From assembly GCF_022678645.1 (NCBI RefSeq), contig NZ_JALBWV010000018.1:79761-143760 (forward strand): 64,000 nt of DNA. Direction: 5' to 3'. Positions within the stretch are counted from its first letter, which is position 1. Each line of letters opens with the position of its first letter. The position numbers and the translations under genes are program-made. The notes under the pieces were generated by a model. The model searched no databases and was not told where the DNA came from. It worked only from the letters and a program-made list of their open reading frames with translations. Shown here one piece after another: positions 1-8,240 of the stretch. The DNA comes from Saccharopolyspora soli. Lineage in GTDB: Bacteria; Actinomycetota; Actinomycetes; Mycobacteriales; Pseudonocardiaceae.

Positions 1-28
1 CGGTGATCTCGATCATGACGTCGCTCAT
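1..28 (-). CDS. ABC transporter ATP-binding subunit, N-terminal fragment
   Basis: Only the first nine codons are inside the window (MSDVMIEIT), read on the minus strand from an ATG at 28. The position directly downstream of an amino-acid permease and a substrate-binding lipoprotein on the same strand, and the 'MIEI' opening typical of GlnQ/HisP-type ATPases, make this the likely ATPase of the transporter. The identification is by context; the fragment carries no catalytic motif. Confidence 0.55.
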
Positions 29-30
29 GA

Positions 31-76
31 CTGGTCCGCCTCTCCGCGATTCACTGGTCCGCCTCTCCGCGATTCA
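31..76. repeat. Perfect 23-bp tandem duplication before the ABC ATPase start
   Basis: Two identical 23-bp units (31-53 and 54-76, each beginning CTGGTCCGCCTC) abut each other just upstream of the ATPase start codon, between the permease and ATPase genes. The duplication doubles the untranslated spacer and could affect translation or simply be a replication-slippage product. Confidence 0.85.
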
Positions 77-188
77 CAGTGGTGGTGGCGTCCAGCGCGA
101 ATCTCCCGTTTCGGGGTTTCTGGTGGCTGGCTTGCTTCACGGTCCCCTGAGGTGCGGTTGAGGAGGACTGCGGTTGGCACAGGGCTGC

Positions 189-1031
189 TCATGCCCCCGC
201 ACCTCCGTGTCCGGCCTTGGTCCGCACCCCGCCGTACTTGCGCTCCAGCAGGTCGGAAACCCGGGAGAGCGGAATCGTGATGATCAGGTAGCACAACCCG
301 GCGACCAGCAGCGGCGTCAGCGACGCGTACTCGTTGAGCGCCGCCCGGCCGAACTTCGCCAACTCGTACTGGCTACCGGCCAGCCCCAGCAGGTAGATCA
401 GCGAGGAGTCCTTGGTCAGCAGGATCAGCTCGTTGGTCAGCGGCGGCAGAATGATCCGGAACGCCTGCGGCATCACCACGGTGACCATGGTGCGCAGCGG
501 CGACATGCCCAGCGAACGCGCCGCCTCGACCTGGCCGCGCGGCACCGCCTGCACGCCCGCCCGGATCGTCTCGGCCATGTAGGCGGCGCCGACCAGGCCG
601 AGCGCGAGCATCGCGGTCGAGTAGATGTCGAAGCGCAGCTGGAAGGCGATCGGCACACCGAAGCCCAGCGCGATGAACACCAGCAGCGCGGGCAGGCCGC
701 GGAACAACTCGATGTAGCCGGTGGCGATCCACCGGTACGGCGCGACCGGCGACATCTTCATCAGCGCCAGCAGGATGCCCAGTCCCAGGCCGAAGCCGAA
801 GCCCAGCGCGGTGTAGATGATGGTGTTCACCAACGCCGTGGTGATCACCTCGGGGAACTGCGCGACCGCGACGTCGACGTTGAAGAACGCGCGCGCGATC
901 GAGCCCCAGTCCGCGACCACTGCCGCGACCAGGATGACCACGATCAGCACGCCGTACTGGATGCCGCGGTTCAGCCTGGCGCGCTGTCGTCGGCCCAGAC
1001 CTGCCGTGGGCCGCTCGGTTTCCGTTGTCAT
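189..1031 (-). CDS. Polar amino-acid ABC transporter permease (HisM/GlnP type)
   Basis: This 280-residue inner-membrane permease would import an amino acid (glutamate/glutamine or basic type) with the binding protein encoded upstream. After a basic N-terminus there is a membrane segment at about 25-41, then the core permease fold from about 65. The cytoplasmic EAA loop that docks the ATPase is at about 153-177 (AETIRAGVQAVPRGQVEAAR, then SLGMS), the classic HisM/GlnP signature. The ATG at 1031 has GGAG five bases upstream. It lies between the binding-protein gene and the ATPase gene, with a hairpin separating it from the former. The exact substrate cannot be read from the sequence. Confidence 0.93.
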   Translation of the reverse strand: MTTETERPTAGLGRRQRARLNRGIQYGVLIVVILVAAVVADWGSIARAFFNVDVAVAQFPEVITTALVNTIIYTALGFGFGLGLGILLALMKMSPVAPYRWIATGYIELFRGLPALLVFIALGFGVPIAFQLRFDIYSTAMLALGLVGAAYMAETIRAGVQAVPRGQVEAARSLGMSPLRTMVTVVMPQAFRIILPPLTNELILLTKDSSLIYLLGLAGSQYELAKFGRAALNEYASLTPLLVAGLCYLIITIPLSRVSDLLERKYGGVRTKAGHGGAGA

Positions 1032-1052
1032 GAAGTCTCCTGATCAGTGTTC

Positions 1053-1083
1053 GGGGCCGACGGTTGGAGCACCCGTCGGCCCC
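1053..1083 (-). terminator. Intra-operon hairpin between binding-protein and permease genes
   Basis: An 11-bp perfect stem (GGGGCCGACGG / CCGTCGGCCCC, loop of about nine bases) sits in the gap after the binding-protein gene. It has no U-tract. Such hairpins in transport operons usually stabilise the upstream mRNA or attenuate read-through, so that binding protein is made in excess of permease. The role here is inferred. Confidence 0.6.
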
Positions 1084-1199
1084 GCCTTGGCAACCGGGGC
1101 GCTCACCCCGAGGTCGCAGCAGTGCCCGATCCGCACTCGGCGTCGGACCAGCACGCGGATCTCGGACGCGCCGAGATTCCGCTCAGCTGGCCCACCTGC

Positions 1200-2015
1200 T
1201 CACTGCGGTGCCTTGCCGAACCACTTCTCGTAGATCCTGTTGTACTCGCCGTTCTCCTTGAGCTTCTTCAGCGCGGCGTTGACCCGGTCCTTCAGCGCGG
1301 TGTTGCCGGTCGCCACCCCGATGCCGTACTGGTCACCGGTGGTGAACTCGTTGGTGATCTCGACGTTCGGGTTCGTCTTGACGAAGTCGCCGAACACGCT
1401 GTTGTCGTTGATCGCCGCGTCGACCTGACCGGTCTCCACCGCGGTCACCGACAGCGGCAGGTCCTCGAACTGCACGACCTCGTAGCCGTTGGCGGCCTTG
1501 TTGTCGTTGGCATAGGTCTCGCCGGTGGTGGCCAGCTGCACGCCGAGCTTCTTGCCGCGCAGGTCGGCGAGGCTGCGGATGTTCGAGCCCTTCTTGGTCA
1601 GCAGCGCCTGGGTGGCCTCGAAGTACGGGTCGGAGAAGTCGAAGTTCTCCTCGCGCGGTGGGGTGATGCTCATGGCCGCGGCGGCCACGTCGCAGCGCCG
1701 CGTGTTGAGGTCCTCACCGGACTGGATGCCCTCGAACGGGGTGTCCACGATCTCCTGCGTGAGTCCCATGTCCTTGGCGATCGCGTCGACCAGGTCGACG
1801 TCGAAGCCGACCACCTTGCCCTGGTCGTGGAACTGGAACGGCTTGTAGTCCATGTGCGTGCAGGTGGTGAGGACGCCAGCCTTGATCACCTGCACACCGC
1901 CGTCGGCCGTGCCACCACCGCCGGTGGTGGATTCGGCACAGCCCGCCGCCGCGGCGGTGGCCAGGGCGAGAGCGGGCAGCAGAGCCATCGCTCGTAGTGT
2001 TCTGCGACGCGCCAC
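1200..2015 (-). CDS. Amino-acid ABC transporter substrate-binding lipoprotein
   Basis: This is a 271-residue solute-binding protein. A basic start (MARRR), a hydrophobic stretch and a lipobox with Cys26 (AAAAGC) mark it as a lipoprotein anchored outside the membrane. The mature part follows the SBP family 3 (PBPb) pattern, including 'VGFDVDLVDAIAKDMG', 'FDFSDPYFEATQALL' and 'LADLRGKKLGVQLATTGE'. The GTG start at 2015 has AGGAG eight bases upstream. It is the first gene of an operon with the permease and ATPase. Ligand specificity (Glu/Gln/Asp versus basic amino acids) is not decidable here. Confidence 0.94.
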   Translation of the reverse strand: MARRRTLRAMALLPALALATAAAAGCAESTTGGGGTADGGVQVIKAGVLTTCTHMDYKPFQFHDQGKVVGFDVDLVDAIAKDMGLTQEIVDTPFEGIQSGEDLNTRRCDVAAAAMSITPPREENFDFSDPYFEATQALLTKKGSNIRSLADLRGKKLGVQLATTGETYANDNKAANGYEVVQFEDLPLSVTAVETGQVDAAINDNSVFGDFVKTNPNVEITNEFTTGDQYGIGVATGNTALKDRVNAALKKLKENGEYNRIYEKWFGKAPQ

Positions 2016-2467
2016 GATGTCACTCCTAGTAGGTGAGAACGCGAGTGCTCGAATGGTGCCACTCGTTCGGGTGTAATCCCAATGCTGAGTATTGCGAACC
2101 CATCAAGTTTTCCCGCCGTCGCCGGACACCGGTCGACGGGCGATCGGAAACCTGCCAGCGGAGAACCGGGAACACGAAAGGAATTCCGCCGAACCTCCCC
2201 TGTTCATGCGGGTTGTTGCCCGCGATTGCTGGGTGGACCTCAGTTTCATGTGGTATGTGCCACTGGTCAACAGGGAGCGACCAGCGCGCTGCGAAGCGCG
2301 ACCCCGCGCACTCGCCAACGATCACGCGAGGTGCACGCAGCGTGTCCGCCGGAGTCGCTTTGTCGAGAAATCGCCACTACCCCATCCGGCGGTCGAGCAG
2401 GTATCCGCTGGTTAGGAGACTTCGACGGGGCGCAGCGCCCTCGACCACCAGCCCCGAGGAGGTCACG
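2016..2467. other. Divergent intergenic region, promoters not resolved
   Basis: These 452 bp separate the start of the ABC binding-protein gene (minus strand) from the secreted EEP protein (plus strand) and must hold both promoters. Open frames exist on both strands, but none has a convincing ribosome site or a recognisable product. No clear inverted repeat or riboswitch was found. Confidence 0.5.
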
Positions 2468-3232
2468 ATGATGCGATCGGCCGCGCGGTGGGCGGCAGCC
2501 GCCCTGACCGCGCTCGCTGCCGTCGCGCTACCCGTCGCCCACGCCCAAGCCCCGGCTGCCAAGTCCTTCGACGTGCTCCAGCTCAACCTCTGCAACAGCG
2601 GCTTCGAGGACTGCTACTCGGCTGGCAAGTCGGTCGACGCCGCGATCGCGGCGATCCAGCAGCGGCGGCCGGACGTGGTGACGCTCAACGAGATCTGCGC
2701 ACGAGACATCACCCGCATGACGAACGAGACCGGCTACCTGTGGGAGTTCACGCCGGTCGGCGACAAGGCGACGGGCAGCCCGTACGCCTGCAAGGACGGC
2801 CGCGGCGACTACGGCATCGCCATCCTGACGCACCCCGATCTCGGCGCGGCCGGGACGCCGGTAGAGCGGCAGTACCTCGCGCAGGACGGCAGCAACGAGC
2901 AGCGCGTGCTGCTGTGCGTGCCGTACTCGAAGGTCGCGGCGTGCACCACGCACCTGGCCGCGAGCGACGCCCAGATCGCGGCTGAGCAGTGCCGCGAGCT
3001 GTCCGGGGTCGCACTCGCGCTCGGCACCGAGACGGTGATCGGCGGCGACTTGAACCTGCTCTCCGGTGGCAACCCCGACGTGCAGTCCTGCGTGCCAAAC
3101 GGTTGGTACCGCAAGGACGACGGCAGCGTGCAGCACGTGTTCGCGATGGACACCTTCCAGTTCGAGCGAGCCGAAATGCTCCCGATCGACGGCACGAACC
3201 ACCCCGGCCTACTCGTCGAAACGGCGCACTAG
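2468..3232 (+). CDS. Secreted endonuclease/exonuclease/phosphatase-family protein
   Basis: This 254-residue protein has a Sec signal peptide (MMRSAARWAAAALTALAAV, ending near AHAQA). The mature domain carries EEP-fold metal and catalytic landmarks: 'FDVLQLNLCN' at its start, 'VVTLNEIC' (metal-binding Glu), 'VIGGDLNLL' (Asp/Asn pair) and a terminal 'DGTNHPGLLVE' (catalytic His). It may act on extracellular nucleic acids, phosphoesters or lipids; the family does not predict substrate. Cysteines in pairs suggest disulfides. The start at 2468 is chosen because GAGGAGG lies just upstream and it gives a clean signal peptide; an upstream frame extension has neither. It appears to be monocistronic, followed by a repeat and a terminator. 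Confidence 0.85.
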   Translation: MMRSAARWAAAALTALAAVALPVAHAQAPAAKSFDVLQLNLCNSGFEDCYSAGKSVDAAIAAIQQRRPDVVTLNEICARDITRMTNETGYLWEFTPVGDKATGSPYACKDGRGDYGIAILTHPDLGAAGTPVERQYLAQDGSNEQRVLLCVPYSKVAACTTHLAASDAQIAAEQCRELSGVALALGTETVIGGDLNLLSGGNPDVQSCVPNGWYRKDDGSVQHVFAMDTFQFERAEMLPIDGTNHPGLLVETAH

Positions 3233-3245
3233 AGGAGAGTTCGCG

Positions 3246-3432
3246 GGGGGTGGTTTGCATGGCGGTGCGGGTAGCGGAACCTCAGAGGTCTTCTCGACTC
3301 CGGGATCCCCGATTGACGTATGTCCAAATACGCGGCGTCGGGGCTGTCCTCGCGAGAAAACCCCTGAGAACCCGCGGCGGTGCAAGTGCCGTAGGTGGGC
3401 TGAGCGCCTTCGGCGCTTGCGACCGCTCAGCC
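3246..3432 (+). repeat. Dispersed structured intergenic repeat, copy A
   Basis: The segment from about 3246 to 3390 is close to identical to 43106-43250 (shared blocks such as TCGACTCCGGGATCCCCGA and CTGAGAACCCGCGGC). Both copies keep a two-part stem, CTCAG-N5-TTCTCG pairing with CGAGAA-N5-CTGAG. The 3' part (about 3375-3432) matches an inverted partial copy at 6160-6256 and forms a hairpin, GGCTGAGCG / CGCTCAGCC. It starts 14 bp after a stop codon. No coding function is evident. Confidence 0.8.
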
Positions 3433-3498
3433 GTGGGCTTCAGTTGCTCGTCGCGGCGGCAGTCGACCACCGGAAGTTGTTACCGACTATCTGTTGCT

Positions 3499-3525
3499 GG
3501 GCCCCTTCCCGCTGGGAAGGGGCCC
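3499..3525. terminator. Bidirectional terminator hairpin
   Basis: A perfect 12-bp stem (GGGCCCCTTCCC / GGGAAGGGGCCC) with a 3-base loop lies between the convergent EEP and VanW genes, six bases from the VanW stop. Confidence 0.8.
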
Positions 3526-3531
3526 TCGTCG

Positions 3532-5595
3532 TCAGCCTGGGGGAGCTGGTGGTGGGGCTCCGCAGTGGATGATCGGCTGCGGGTCGTACACCGTGCGCTG
3601 GGTTTCGGTGCGCACCTGGCCGGTGGAGATGTCCCGGATGGTCCTGGTGTCGGTCACCGTGAAGCCCGGCGCCCCCTTGCTCGCACTGCACGGCTCGCCC
3701 GGCGGCACGACCTTCTCGTGCGGCTGCGTGGGCGCGGTCCGCTCACCGGTCTGCGAAGTCACGTCGAACTGCTTGGTGCCCCACATCGTCACCGTGATCG
3801 ACGACGACGTCCAACGCGTGGTGATCATGATGCCGCTCTTGGCGACGTTCTTGAACTTGACGTCGATGACGCTGCTGCCGTCGGGGTTCTGGAACACGGT
3901 GGCCTCGCGGCCAGCCGGATAGCGGCTGATGTAGTAGCTGTGCGCCTTGTGCTCGACGTTCTGCATACCGGCGAAGTACGAGGCGTTGTACAGCGTGGTG
4001 GCGAACTGCGAGATGCCGCCGCCGACGGCCCGCGCCGGTCGACCGTCCTCGATGATCCCGGACTCGACGTAGCCCTGCGGGGTGCCGCGCGGTCCGGTGT
4101 AGCCGTTGAGGCTGAAGGTCTCGCCGGGCTTGATGATCGCGCCGTTGACCTGCTCGGCGACCCGCCGGATGTTCACCCCGGACGCGGGTTCGAAACCACC
4201 GGTGGTGAACTCGCCGACCACCTCGCGGATGCCCAGCCCATTGGCCTGCTCGGTGGTGAACTTGGCGGGTTGGTGCACGTAGATCGCCTGCACGGTGCGG
4301 TCCTGCGGCCTGCCGAACACCTCGTTGATCCGCTCGAAGCTCTTGGCCCAGTCGATGCCGATGCCGTCGATCGACGGGTGGACCACCGGGGTAGCGCCCT
4401 CCAGCACGATCTCGGCGTCCTTGCCGGGCTTGAGCGTGTCGGCCAGCTGCGGTTCGACGCTGGCGATCGCGGTCGGCAGGTCCAGGTTGGCCTTCAGCCC
4501 ACCGAGGCCGTCCGGCTCGAAGCGCAGCGACGCGGCGATGGCCTCCGGCGTGAAGGTCGCGTTCTTGCCCTCGCCTCGTACCGTGACCGGCGCCGACACC
4601 GCAGGCTCGGCGATGTCGCGCAGCGCCGTGCGCACGCCGTCGATCGTCGTGGTCACCGGCTGCTCGGTGTAGGGCACCTGCACCGGGATGTCGTCGGCCC
4701 AGTGGGCGAGCACCTCGTCGGTGGCGCGCTGCACGTCGATGCTCTGCCCGGTCAGCGGGGCGACCGCGACCGGCTTGGTGCCTTCGAAGCGGATGGTGCC
4801 CTCGGCCGGGGCCCGGTCCAGCTGCGGGCGGACCTGCTCCAGCGCCTGCACCAGCTGCTCGCGGTCGCCGTGGCTGATCGGGGTGACCTCGTGCGTGGCG
4901 AACAGCGAGCCAAACCGGGTGAACGGGTTCAGCGGCTGCTGGCCCGCCTGCTCCACGGTCGCCGCCCAGTCCATCTCTAAGCCGACCTGGTCCGGGTTGA
5001 TGGTGGCGGCGCGTTCGCCGACCTGCAGCCGCACCGGCTCGTTCAGGCCGGGGGTGAGCTGGTCGCGCAGCTCGGTCTCGGCGACGGCCTTGTCCAACCC
5101 GCCGATGTCGACACCAGCGACCACGGTGCCACGCGGCACCTGGCCACTGGTGAAGATCAGGTCGCCGACGTAGAGCAGCGCGAGTGCGCCGACCGCGGCC
5201 CCGGCCGCGATCCCGGCCCGGATCAGGCCGCGGCGCTTCCGGTCGGCCGAGGACTCGGCCGGGGGCGACGGCGGCACGGTGCCGGACCAGCCGCTGGTGT
5301 CGGCGCCGACCCGCGGAATCGCCTGGGTCTCGCTGATGGGGAAGTTGGAGAAGTCCGAGGGCAGCGCGGCGATCTGGGCGGTGCGCTCGGCGTCCGACTC
5401 CGGTTCGGGCTGCTTGCCCTGCGTGGGCAGGTTCGGCCGGGTGCGCTCCTCGAAGGCGGGGTTCACCGGCGAGAACCGAGTGGTCTGCTCGGCGCCGCGC
5501 TCCGACTGGGCGCCGTCAGCAGGACGCTGGTCCGGGTTGGGACGGAACCGATCGGTCGACGGATCCGCACTTCGGTGATCGTGGTCTTCCGGCAC
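3532..5595 (-). CDS. VanW-family membrane-anchored cell-wall protein
   Basis: About 687 residues from a GTG at 5595, chosen because AGGAGAAGGGG lies just upstream; an ATG 66 bases earlier would add 22 residues. The N-terminal ~150 residues are acidic, polar and probably disordered. One membrane helix follows (GLIRAGIAAGAAVGALALLY). The extracytoplasmic part contains two repeated YoaR/PG_binding_4-type domains ('PRGTVVAGVDIGGLDKAVAE...', 'IDGVRTALRDIAEPAVSAPV...') and a C-terminal VanW domain ('FTTGGFEPASGVNIRRVAEQ', 'INPGETFSLNGYTGPR'-like, 'GGGISQFATTLYNASYFAG'). Family members act at the cell wall, but no enzymatic reaction is established for this domain. The C-terminus is Pro-rich. Confidence 0.88.
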   Translation of the reverse strand: MPEDHDHRSADPSTDRFRPNPDQRPADGAQSERGAEQTTRFSPVNPAFEERTRPNLPTQGKQPEPESDAERTAQIAALPSDFSNFPISETQAIPRVGADTSGWSGTVPPSPPAESSADRKRRGLIRAGIAAGAAVGALALLYVGDLIFTSGQVPRGTVVAGVDIGGLDKAVAETELRDQLTPGLNEPVRLQVGERAATINPDQVGLEMDWAATVEQAGQQPLNPFTRFGSLFATHEVTPISHGDREQLVQALEQVRPQLDRAPAEGTIRFEGTKPVAVAPLTGQSIDVQRATDEVLAHWADDIPVQVPYTEQPVTTTIDGVRTALRDIAEPAVSAPVTVRGEGKNATFTPEAIAASLRFEPDGLGGLKANLDLPTAIASVEPQLADTLKPGKDAEIVLEGATPVVHPSIDGIGIDWAKSFERINEVFGRPQDRTVQAIYVHQPAKFTTEQANGLGIREVVGEFTTGGFEPASGVNIRRVAEQVNGAIIKPGETFSLNGYTGPRGTPQGYVESGIIEDGRPARAVGGGISQFATTLYNASYFAGMQNVEHKAHSYYISRYPAGREATVFQNPDGSSVIDVKFKNVAKSGIMITTRWTSSSITVTMWGTKQFDVTSQTGERTAPTQPHEKVVPPGEPCSASKGAPGFTVTDTRTIRDISTGQVRTETQRTVYDPQPIIHCGAPPPAPPG

Positions 5596-5725
5596 CGCTT
5601 CCCCTTCTCCTGTCGGTCCTGCGGTGGGGCGCGTCGAATTGCTCGATGGCCGGTGGGGCACCGACCGGAAGTGCTGCGGCGATCACCCTCGCACGGTCCG
5701 CCGACCGGCCAGCAGCCTGGTCCGC

Positions 5726-6046
5726 CTACAGGTAGAGCCCAGTGCCCTGCTCGGTGCGCTCACTGGCCACGGCGTGCAGATCCCGCTCCCGCATCACCAG
5801 GTAAGCCTGGCCCTGCACCTCGACCTCGAACTGCTCGTCGGGGTTGAACAGCACCTGGTCACCGACTTTCACGGTACGCACGTGACTGCCCACGCCGAAG
5901 ACCTCGCCCCAGAGCAGCCGCTTGGCCACCTGGGCGGTCGCCGGAATCACGATGCCGCCGCTGCTGCGGCGTTCCCCGGACTCCGGAGAGATGCGCACCA
6001 TGACCCGGTCGTGCAGCATCTGGATTTCGAGCTTGGCATCGGTCAC
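5726..6046 (-). CDS. GroES-like co-chaperonin family protein
   Basis: This 106-residue protein has the Cpn10 pattern: 'MLHDRVMVRISPESGERRSSGGIVIPATAQ' resembles the GroES opening and mobile loop, and 'WGEVFGVGSHVRTVKVGDQVLFN' matches the central beta strands, with a YLVM(R)E-type end. GroES from actinomycetes is typically about 97 residues, and no groEL is adjacent. It may therefore be an extra paralogue rather than the housekeeping co-chaperonin. The start is the GTG at 6046. No HrcA/CIRCE element is visible upstream. Confidence 0.82.
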   Translation of the reverse strand: MTDAKLEIQMLHDRVMVRISPESGERRSSGGIVIPATAQVAKRLLWGEVFGVGSHVRTVKVGDQVLFNPDEQFEVEVQGQAYLVMRERDLHAVASERTEQGTGLYL

Positions 6047-6100
6047 CCGAAAAGTTTACTTGCCACCACCGGGTGACCAACCGGCCAGGTCACGTGTTGT

Positions 6101-6150
6101 GGGTCGTGAGTGCGTAACCGGGCTCCGACCCGGTCGCGCACTCACGACCC
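6101..6150. repeat. 50-bp palindromic intergenic repeat, copy 1
   Basis: The outer arms GGGTCGTGAGTGCG / CGCACTCACGACCC and inner arms ACCGGG / CCCGGT fold into a long hairpin with two-base bulges. A near copy is at 17182-17227. It lies beyond the start of the GroES-like gene and downstream of the NHL-gene stop (minus strand), so it may terminate or punctuate transcription. Confidence 0.75.
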
Positions 6151-6159
6151 CGGTCGGGC

Positions 6160-6256
6160 TTGGTGCTCGTCTTTGATCTTGTTTTTGAAGCGGCGAAACC
6201 GCTTAGCCCACCTACGCACCTTGCACCGCCACGCAAAACGAGCTTGGAAGACAGTT
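6160..6256 (-). repeat. Dispersed structured intergenic repeat, copy C (inverted, partial)
   Basis: Read on the minus strand it gives CTGAGAAC, then GGCGGTGCAAG, GTAGGTGGGCT and a hairpin AAGCGG-TTTCG-CCGCTT. This matches the 3' half of copy A at about 3370-3415, where the corresponding hairpin is GAGCGCC-TTC-GGCGCTT. The stem bases differ but pairing is kept. It begins just past the stop of the NHL-repeat gene. Confidence 0.7.
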
Positions 6257-6257
6257 C

Positions 6258-8171
6258 TCAGGCGTCGAGGCCGCCCATTACTAGGGGCAGTCGGTTCGGT
6301 CCGGCGGCAGTGATCTTGATCGGCACGCCCCAGTCCTGCCTGGTCAGGCGGCAGACCGGGTGTTCAATGGCAGGGTCGTCGTCGCAGCTGGCGGCCTGCG
6401 CCACCACGTGCAGCACACCCTGCTCGATGCCGTCGGCCAACACCAAGCGACGGACCAGGTCGGTGCCGGCACCGGCGCCTTCGACCAGCAGGTTCGCCGG
6501 GGAAGAGCTGATCTCCAGCCGGGTCGACGGCCCGTAGCGGTCGTCCAGCTTGGTGCCCGGCGGCGGGGTGAACACCACCGCGAGCTCGACCTCGCCCCCG
6601 CCGATCTCCGTCGCTGGCCGCTTGACCTGCTGCGATGCCCCTTCGACGAGCTGTGCGGCGACGCCCGGGGGCACCGGCCGTTCGATCCGGTGCGCGGCCG
6701 AGGCGACCACGACCAGCTCACCGTCCACGACCGCCGCACCGGACGGCTCGGCGACCTCGGTCGCCAAGGTGGACACCTCGCCGGTCGCCGGTTCGTAGCG
6801 CCGGATGGCCCCGTTGTAGGTGTCGCAGATCGCGACCGAGCCGTCGGGCAGCACCGCGACGCCCAGCGGGTGCTGGAGAAGGGCCTGGTCGGCGGGACCG
6901 TCGGCGTGCCCGAAGTCGAACAGCCCGGTGCCGACGGCGGTCCGCACCTCGAAGCCCGCGTCGGTGGCCTCGACCCAGCGCAGCGCCGAGGTCTCGGAGT
7001 CCGCCAGCCAGAGCCGGTCGCCGCCGTCGGCCAGGCCGGACGGCTGGGCGAAGAACGCCTGGTCAGCGGCGCCGTCGCGCAGGCCCTCGACAGTCGTCCC
7101 GGCGAACCGCCGGACCGCGCCCGCGATCGGGTCGAACAGGCCGAGCGTGTGGTTGCCCGCCATCGCGACCACGACCCCACCAGCGGGTTCCCACCAGGAG
7201 ACGTCCCAGGGGCTGGTCAGCGGCACCTCCAGCGCGGGGCCCTGGTCCGCGCCGTCGCGCCACTGCTGCCCGGTCCCGGCCAGCGTGGTGACGTGGCCGT
7301 CCGCCAGCCGAACGCCACGCAGCAGGTGGTTGACGGTGTCGGCAACGACCACGTCGTACCCGACCTGCTCGGCGACGTGCGGCGGCAGCAGCGCGAGCCC
7401 GGCGGGCTCGGCGAACTCGGCGGCATTCCCGTCGGCGCGACCGCGCTGACCAGTGCCGATGCGACGCACCACGGTCTCGCCGTCGGCGGCGAACTCCACC
7501 AGGGAGTGGTTCGCCGAGTCGGAGACCAGCAAGTTCCCGTTGTCCAGCGCGACGACCTTGCCGGGGAAGCGCAGCGTCGTCCCAGCCGCTTCCGGCGGCA
7601 CGTACGGACCGTCGCCTCGATGCAGCGTGCCCTTGGCCTCGTGCTCGGCGATGACCTCGGTGATCACGCTGCGCAGTGCGGCAACATGTCCCTCACCAGC
7701 GGCAACGTGCACGACGTAACCCTCGGGATCCACCACGACCAGCGTCGGCCACGCCTTGACGGCGTAGTTCTGCCAGGTGGTCAGCTCCGGGTCGTCGAGC
7801 ACCGGATGGTGCACGGCGTACCGCTCGACGGCCGCGACCAAGGCGTCGGGATCGGCTTCGTGCTCGAACTTCGGCGAGTGCACGCCGATGGTGACGACCT
7901 CCTCGGCGAACTCGGCCTCCAAGGGCCGGAGCTCGTCGAGCACGTGCAAGCAGTTGATGCAGCAGAACGTCCAAAAATCGAGCAATACGACTCGTCCGCG
8001 CAGATCGGCCAGCTTGATCTGCTGCCCGCCGGTGTTCAACCACTGACGGCCCACGAACTCGGGGGCGCGGACTCGGGCGCGCGGTTTCCGCTGTTCAACA
8101 CTCACGCCCCGAGTCAACAAGACGGTGTGATGCGGTGTTCCGTGGGGGAGCCCTGCTGAGTCGGTCGTCAC
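6258..8171 (-). CDS. Thioredoxin-like / NHL-repeat protein (NHLRC2-like)
   Basis: A 637-residue cytosolic-type protein. The N-terminal ~200 residues are a thioredoxin/TlpA fold ('LADLRGRVVLLDFWTFCCINC', with a CCINC cluster in place of plain CxxC). The middle is a six-bladed NHL beta-propeller, with repeats such as 'DSANHSLVEFAADG', 'DTVNHLLRGVRLADG' and 'DTYNGAIRRYEPATG'. A C-terminal beta domain closes the chain. This architecture matches human NHLRC2 and its bacterial homologues, whose biochemical role is not settled. The start is uncertain: the ATG at 8171 is used, and an in-frame GTG at 8105 is an alternative that would begin closer to the fold. It is monocistronic, with repeat elements at its 3' side. 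Confidence 0.88.
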   Translation of the reverse strand: MTTDSAGLPHGTPHHTVLLTRGVSVEQRKPRARVRAPEFVGRQWLNTGGQQIKLADLRGRVVLLDFWTFCCINCLHVLDELRPLEAEFAEEVVTIGVHSPKFEHEADPDALVAAVERYAVHHPVLDDPELTTWQNYAVKAWPTLVVVDPEGYVVHVAAGEGHVAALRSVITEVIAEHEAKGTLHRGDGPYVPPEAAGTTLRFPGKVVALDNGNLLVSDSANHSLVEFAADGETVVRRIGTGQRGRADGNAAEFAEPAGLALLPPHVAEQVGYDVVVADTVNHLLRGVRLADGHVTTLAGTGQQWRDGADQGPALEVPLTSPWDVSWWEPAGGVVVAMAGNHTLGLFDPIAGAVRRFAGTTVEGLRDGAADQAFFAQPSGLADGGDRLWLADSETSALRWVEATDAGFEVRTAVGTGLFDFGHADGPADQALLQHPLGVAVLPDGSVAICDTYNGAIRRYEPATGEVSTLATEVAEPSGAAVVDGELVVVASAAHRIERPVPPGVAAQLVEGASQQVKRPATEIGGGEVELAVVFTPPPGTKLDDRYGPSTRLEISSSPANLLVEGAGAGTDLVRRLVLADGIEQGVLHVVAQAASCDDDPAIEHPVCRLTRQDWGVPIKITAAGPNRLPLVMGGLDA

Positions 8172-8240
8172 GGTCCGGCTTTCGACCAGGTCTCGTTTAA
8201 CTCGTCGATCCGGTCTGCGCGGCGTGACAGGATCACCGAC

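Noticed and set aside
1047..1997. Long plus-strand frame opposite the ABC binding-protein gene
   Set aside because: It mirrors the codon pattern of the real minus-strand gene, and its translation is low-complexity.
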